DNA of 8,017 nt from Holophagaceae bacterium. GTDB lineage: Bacteria > Acidobacteriota > Holophagae > Holophagales > Holophagaceae. Below, piece by piece: positions 7,035 through 8,017 of the stretch. The notes beneath the pieces are model-generated. The model saw nothing but the letters and a program-made list of their open reading frames with translations. It was not told the origin of the DNA and did no database searches. Location of the stretch: NCBI GenBank assembly GCA_025353305.1, contig JANXQX010000024.1, positions 1-8,017 of the forward strand, in the 5' to 3' direction. The translations under genes and the position numbers were made by a program. Each line of letters opens with the position of its first letter. The stretch's first letter is position 1.

Positions 7035-7611
7035 GGACGATCCTCCGTGTAATGGTGACCGTGCGGTGAATCGCCGCGTTTGAAGCATTGGCGTTGGTCT
7101 GATCCACGAAGTCCACAGTTACAGTGAAATCGTGCATGTTGGCGGTCGCACCCCCCCCCACCACAATGGCGTTATCAGTCGGCAAAGCGAAAGTCGTCAC
7201 TGTGTAGTAGGTGATCAGGTCCGTGGGATCCGTCGAGGTGGCAGGAATCTCCCGCCCTTTGATGTTGAAGGTTTGAGTGAATCCCACGGTTGTGCTGGGG
7301 GTCAAATTGACGTATTTCAACCCAGTCAGTGGAGAGGCGGCGACCGCGGCGGCGTTGAGATTCGTATCGGTGAGGTTGAGCCAAGTCAAACGCCCTTCCA
7401 TCTCCACTTGATCCATAACCTTTTCACCCACTTGGACCGCGGTGGTAAGACTGCGACTCCCACGGGAGGCCTTGAGCGACATGACCTGCAGCATTGAAAG
7501 GCCAAGGATGCCGATGGCCAGGATGAATGCAGTCATCAGCATCTCGATCATGCTGAAACCTGACTGGGAATTGAGGCTCACTGGGACATTCCTACGATTT
7601 TCCAAATGCAT
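7027..7611 (-). CDS. pilV: PilV-type minor pilin (class III prepilin leader) carrying a G9 tract
   Basis: PilV is a minor pilin of the tip/initiation complex. The 194-residue protein has an 18-residue leader, then the prepilin site QSG|FSMIEMLMTAFILAIGILGLSMLQVMSLKASRG, given here only to locate it (residues 16-51). Gly is at -1, Glu at +5, and the ILAIGxLGLxxLQ core is typical of PilV. After the helix (VGEKVMDQVEMEGRL, 61-75) comes a beta-rich C-terminal domain ending FTVTVDFVD and TVTITRRIVHA, like other PilV/GspI-type pilins. ATG at 7611 overlaps the TGA of the upstream gene by one base (TGATG) with GGAGGA four bases before. ATG at 7626 is in frame but lacks this ribosome site and lengthens the leader. 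Codons 151-154 contain nine consecutive G (7159-7151), a possible slippage site. The coding end overlaps pilW by 8 nt. Confidence 0.93.
   Translation of the reverse strand: MHLENRRNVPVSLNSQSGFSMIEMLMTAFILAIGILGLSMLQVMSLKASRGSRSLTTAVQVGEKVMDQVEMEGRLTWLNLTDTNLNAAAVAASPLTGLKYVNLTPSTTVGFTQTFNIKGREIPATSTDPTDLITYYTVTTFALPTDNAIVVGGGATANMHDFTVTVDFVDQTNANASNAAIHRTVTITRRIVHA
7041..7046 (-). promoter_or_regulatory. Shine-Dalgarno of pilW inside the pilV coding end
   Basis: GGAGGA on the minus strand lies six bases before ATG 7034 and within the last codons of pilV. Its strength and spacing fix ATG 7034 as the pilW start and imply coupling to pilV translation. Confidence 0.8.
7151..7159 (-). repeat. Homopolymeric G9 tract within pilV
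   Basis: Nine uninterrupted C on the plus strand (G on the coding strand) span the third base of Val151 to the second base of Gly154, in the context VVGGGA. A GTG GTG pair just before it extends the G-rich stretch. With nine G the gene is in frame to its normal stop. Loss of one G would end the protein at residue 163. Gain of one G would run past the pilV stop to a TGA at 6964-6962 inside pilW. Confidence 0.95.
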
Positions 7612-8017
7612 CAGATCCTCCGCCATTTTCCATCACCATCTCGTGAGCCGGCATTGTAGAACTTATAGATGGTGGAACCGTTGTTCTGAACAAAGATGAG
7701 GCCCATAGGGCCACCAGGAATTGGTTGGCTATTCCTGATTCCAACGATGGGAATCCAGAAGGTCGAGTTGAATCGTTTACTGCTGCCGCTGATAGTGGCT
7801 CTATTTGGGTTAGTGCCGGGGGAGACAGGTGTAGCACCTTGAAAAAGCAGATTGCCAGGGGTGAGTGAAGTCTTGAATCCACCCATGAAGCCAGCCGTGC
7901 TACTAGGCACCGTGAAGGGAGCAACTGTGGTGATGTCAATATTTTGCTTACCACCAGCCACCAACATGGTTGTTGCCCACCAAGTGGTCCCATTGACTGC
8001 GACACCTGCGTTCAAAT
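7611..8017 (-). CDS. 3' part of a probable minor pilin (GspH/FimT/FimU-like position), cut by window edge
   Basis: The frame is open from the right edge to a TGA at 7613-7611, giving 134 complete codons. A TTG at 8015 is in frame, but nothing supports it as a start, and the gene most likely continues outside the window. I do not recognise the family from this part. It is rich in Gly, Thr, Ser, Pro and Asn with alternating hydrophobics. It contains an early WW pair, a central block FWIPIVGIRNSQ, a likely C-terminal strand pair MGLIFVQNNGSTIYKFYNAG, and a basic tail GKWRRI. No cysteines are seen. This is compatible with the beta-sheet head of a pseudopilin. Its stop overlaps the pilV ATG by one base, so it belongs to the same operon. 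In known clusters this position holds a FimT/FimU/GspH-type pilin. The prepilin leader and helix that would prove it are missing here. Confidence 0.55.
   Translation of the reverse strand, partial: LNAGVAVNGTTWWATTMLVAGGKQNIDITTVAPFTVPSSTAGFMGGFKTSLTPGNLLFQGATPVSPGTNPNRATISGSSKRFNSTFWIPIVGIRNSQPIPGGPMGLIFVQNNGSTIYKFYNAGSRDGDGKWRRI
7616..7621 (-). promoter_or_regulatory. Shine-Dalgarno of pilV inside the upstream gene
   Basis: GGAGGA on the minus strand lies four bases before ATG 7611, just before the TGA of the upstream gene. Together with the TGATG overlap it supports ATG 7611 rather than ATG 7626 and suggests re-initiation by the same ribosomes. Confidence 0.75.

Noticed and set aside
7592..8005. 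A 137-codon minus-strand frame overlapping the edge-cut pilin
   Set aside because: Its Ser/Leu/Pro-rich product shows no domain. The competing frame has the coupled TGATG junction with pilV and a pilin-like beta-rich ending.
1..8017. Search for tRNA genes, CRISPR arrays, insertion sequences and attachment sites
   Set aside because: I saw no spaced direct repeats, terminal inverted repeats, transposase motifs or tRNA-like cloverleaf segments. Coding sequence explains nearly the entire window.

Overview
The whole window reads on the minus strand (right to left in these coordinates). It carries a type IV pilus minor-pilin / PilY1 gene cluster followed by the start of the rRNA methyltransferase gene rsmA. 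Class III prepilin leaders, a Sec signal peptide on PilY1 and the PilV-PilW-PilX-PilY1 set point to a Gram-negative bacterium with type IV pili. Base composition is moderate, slightly GC-leaning. The proteins do not look like close relatives of the Pseudomonas or Neisseria versions; PilY1 and PilW are clearly longer. An Acidobacteriota (Holophaga/Geothrix-like) or deltaproteobacterial-type origin is possible, but this is a guess.

In transcription order: (1) the 3' part of a gene cut by the right edge (8017-7611), probably another minor pilin of GspH/FimT/FimU type judging mainly by position; (2) pilV (7611-7027); (3) pilW (7034-5778); (4) pilX (5765-5118); (5) pilY1 (5099-591); (6) a strong intrinsic terminator (570-544); (7) the first 171 codons of rsmA (514-1), cut by the left edge. 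The pilus genes overlap by 1 and 8 nt or lie 12 and 18 nt apart, and each has a good Shine-Dalgarno. They are therefore almost certainly one translationally coupled operon. Its promoter and first gene(s) lie beyond the right edge.

By family knowledge, the minor pilins PilV, PilW and PilX together with a FimU-like pilin form a priming complex at the inner membrane and pilus tip. The large PilY1 protein caps it and acts as adhesin, retraction regulator and surface sensor. PilY1 here has an N-terminal von Willebrand A (VWA) domain with a complete-looking MIDAS and a C-terminal PilC/PilY1 beta-propeller. A long insertion splits the VWA domain, and the usual Asp-rich calcium loop of the propeller is not visible.

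The most testable oddity is an uninterrupted run of nine G inside pilV. It could allow slipped-strand phase variation of PilV and, through coupling, of the downstream genes. There are no RNA genes, mobile elements, CRISPR arrays or gene-free stretches over 300 bases. I see no wholly new system; this is a divergent version of a known pilus tip operon.
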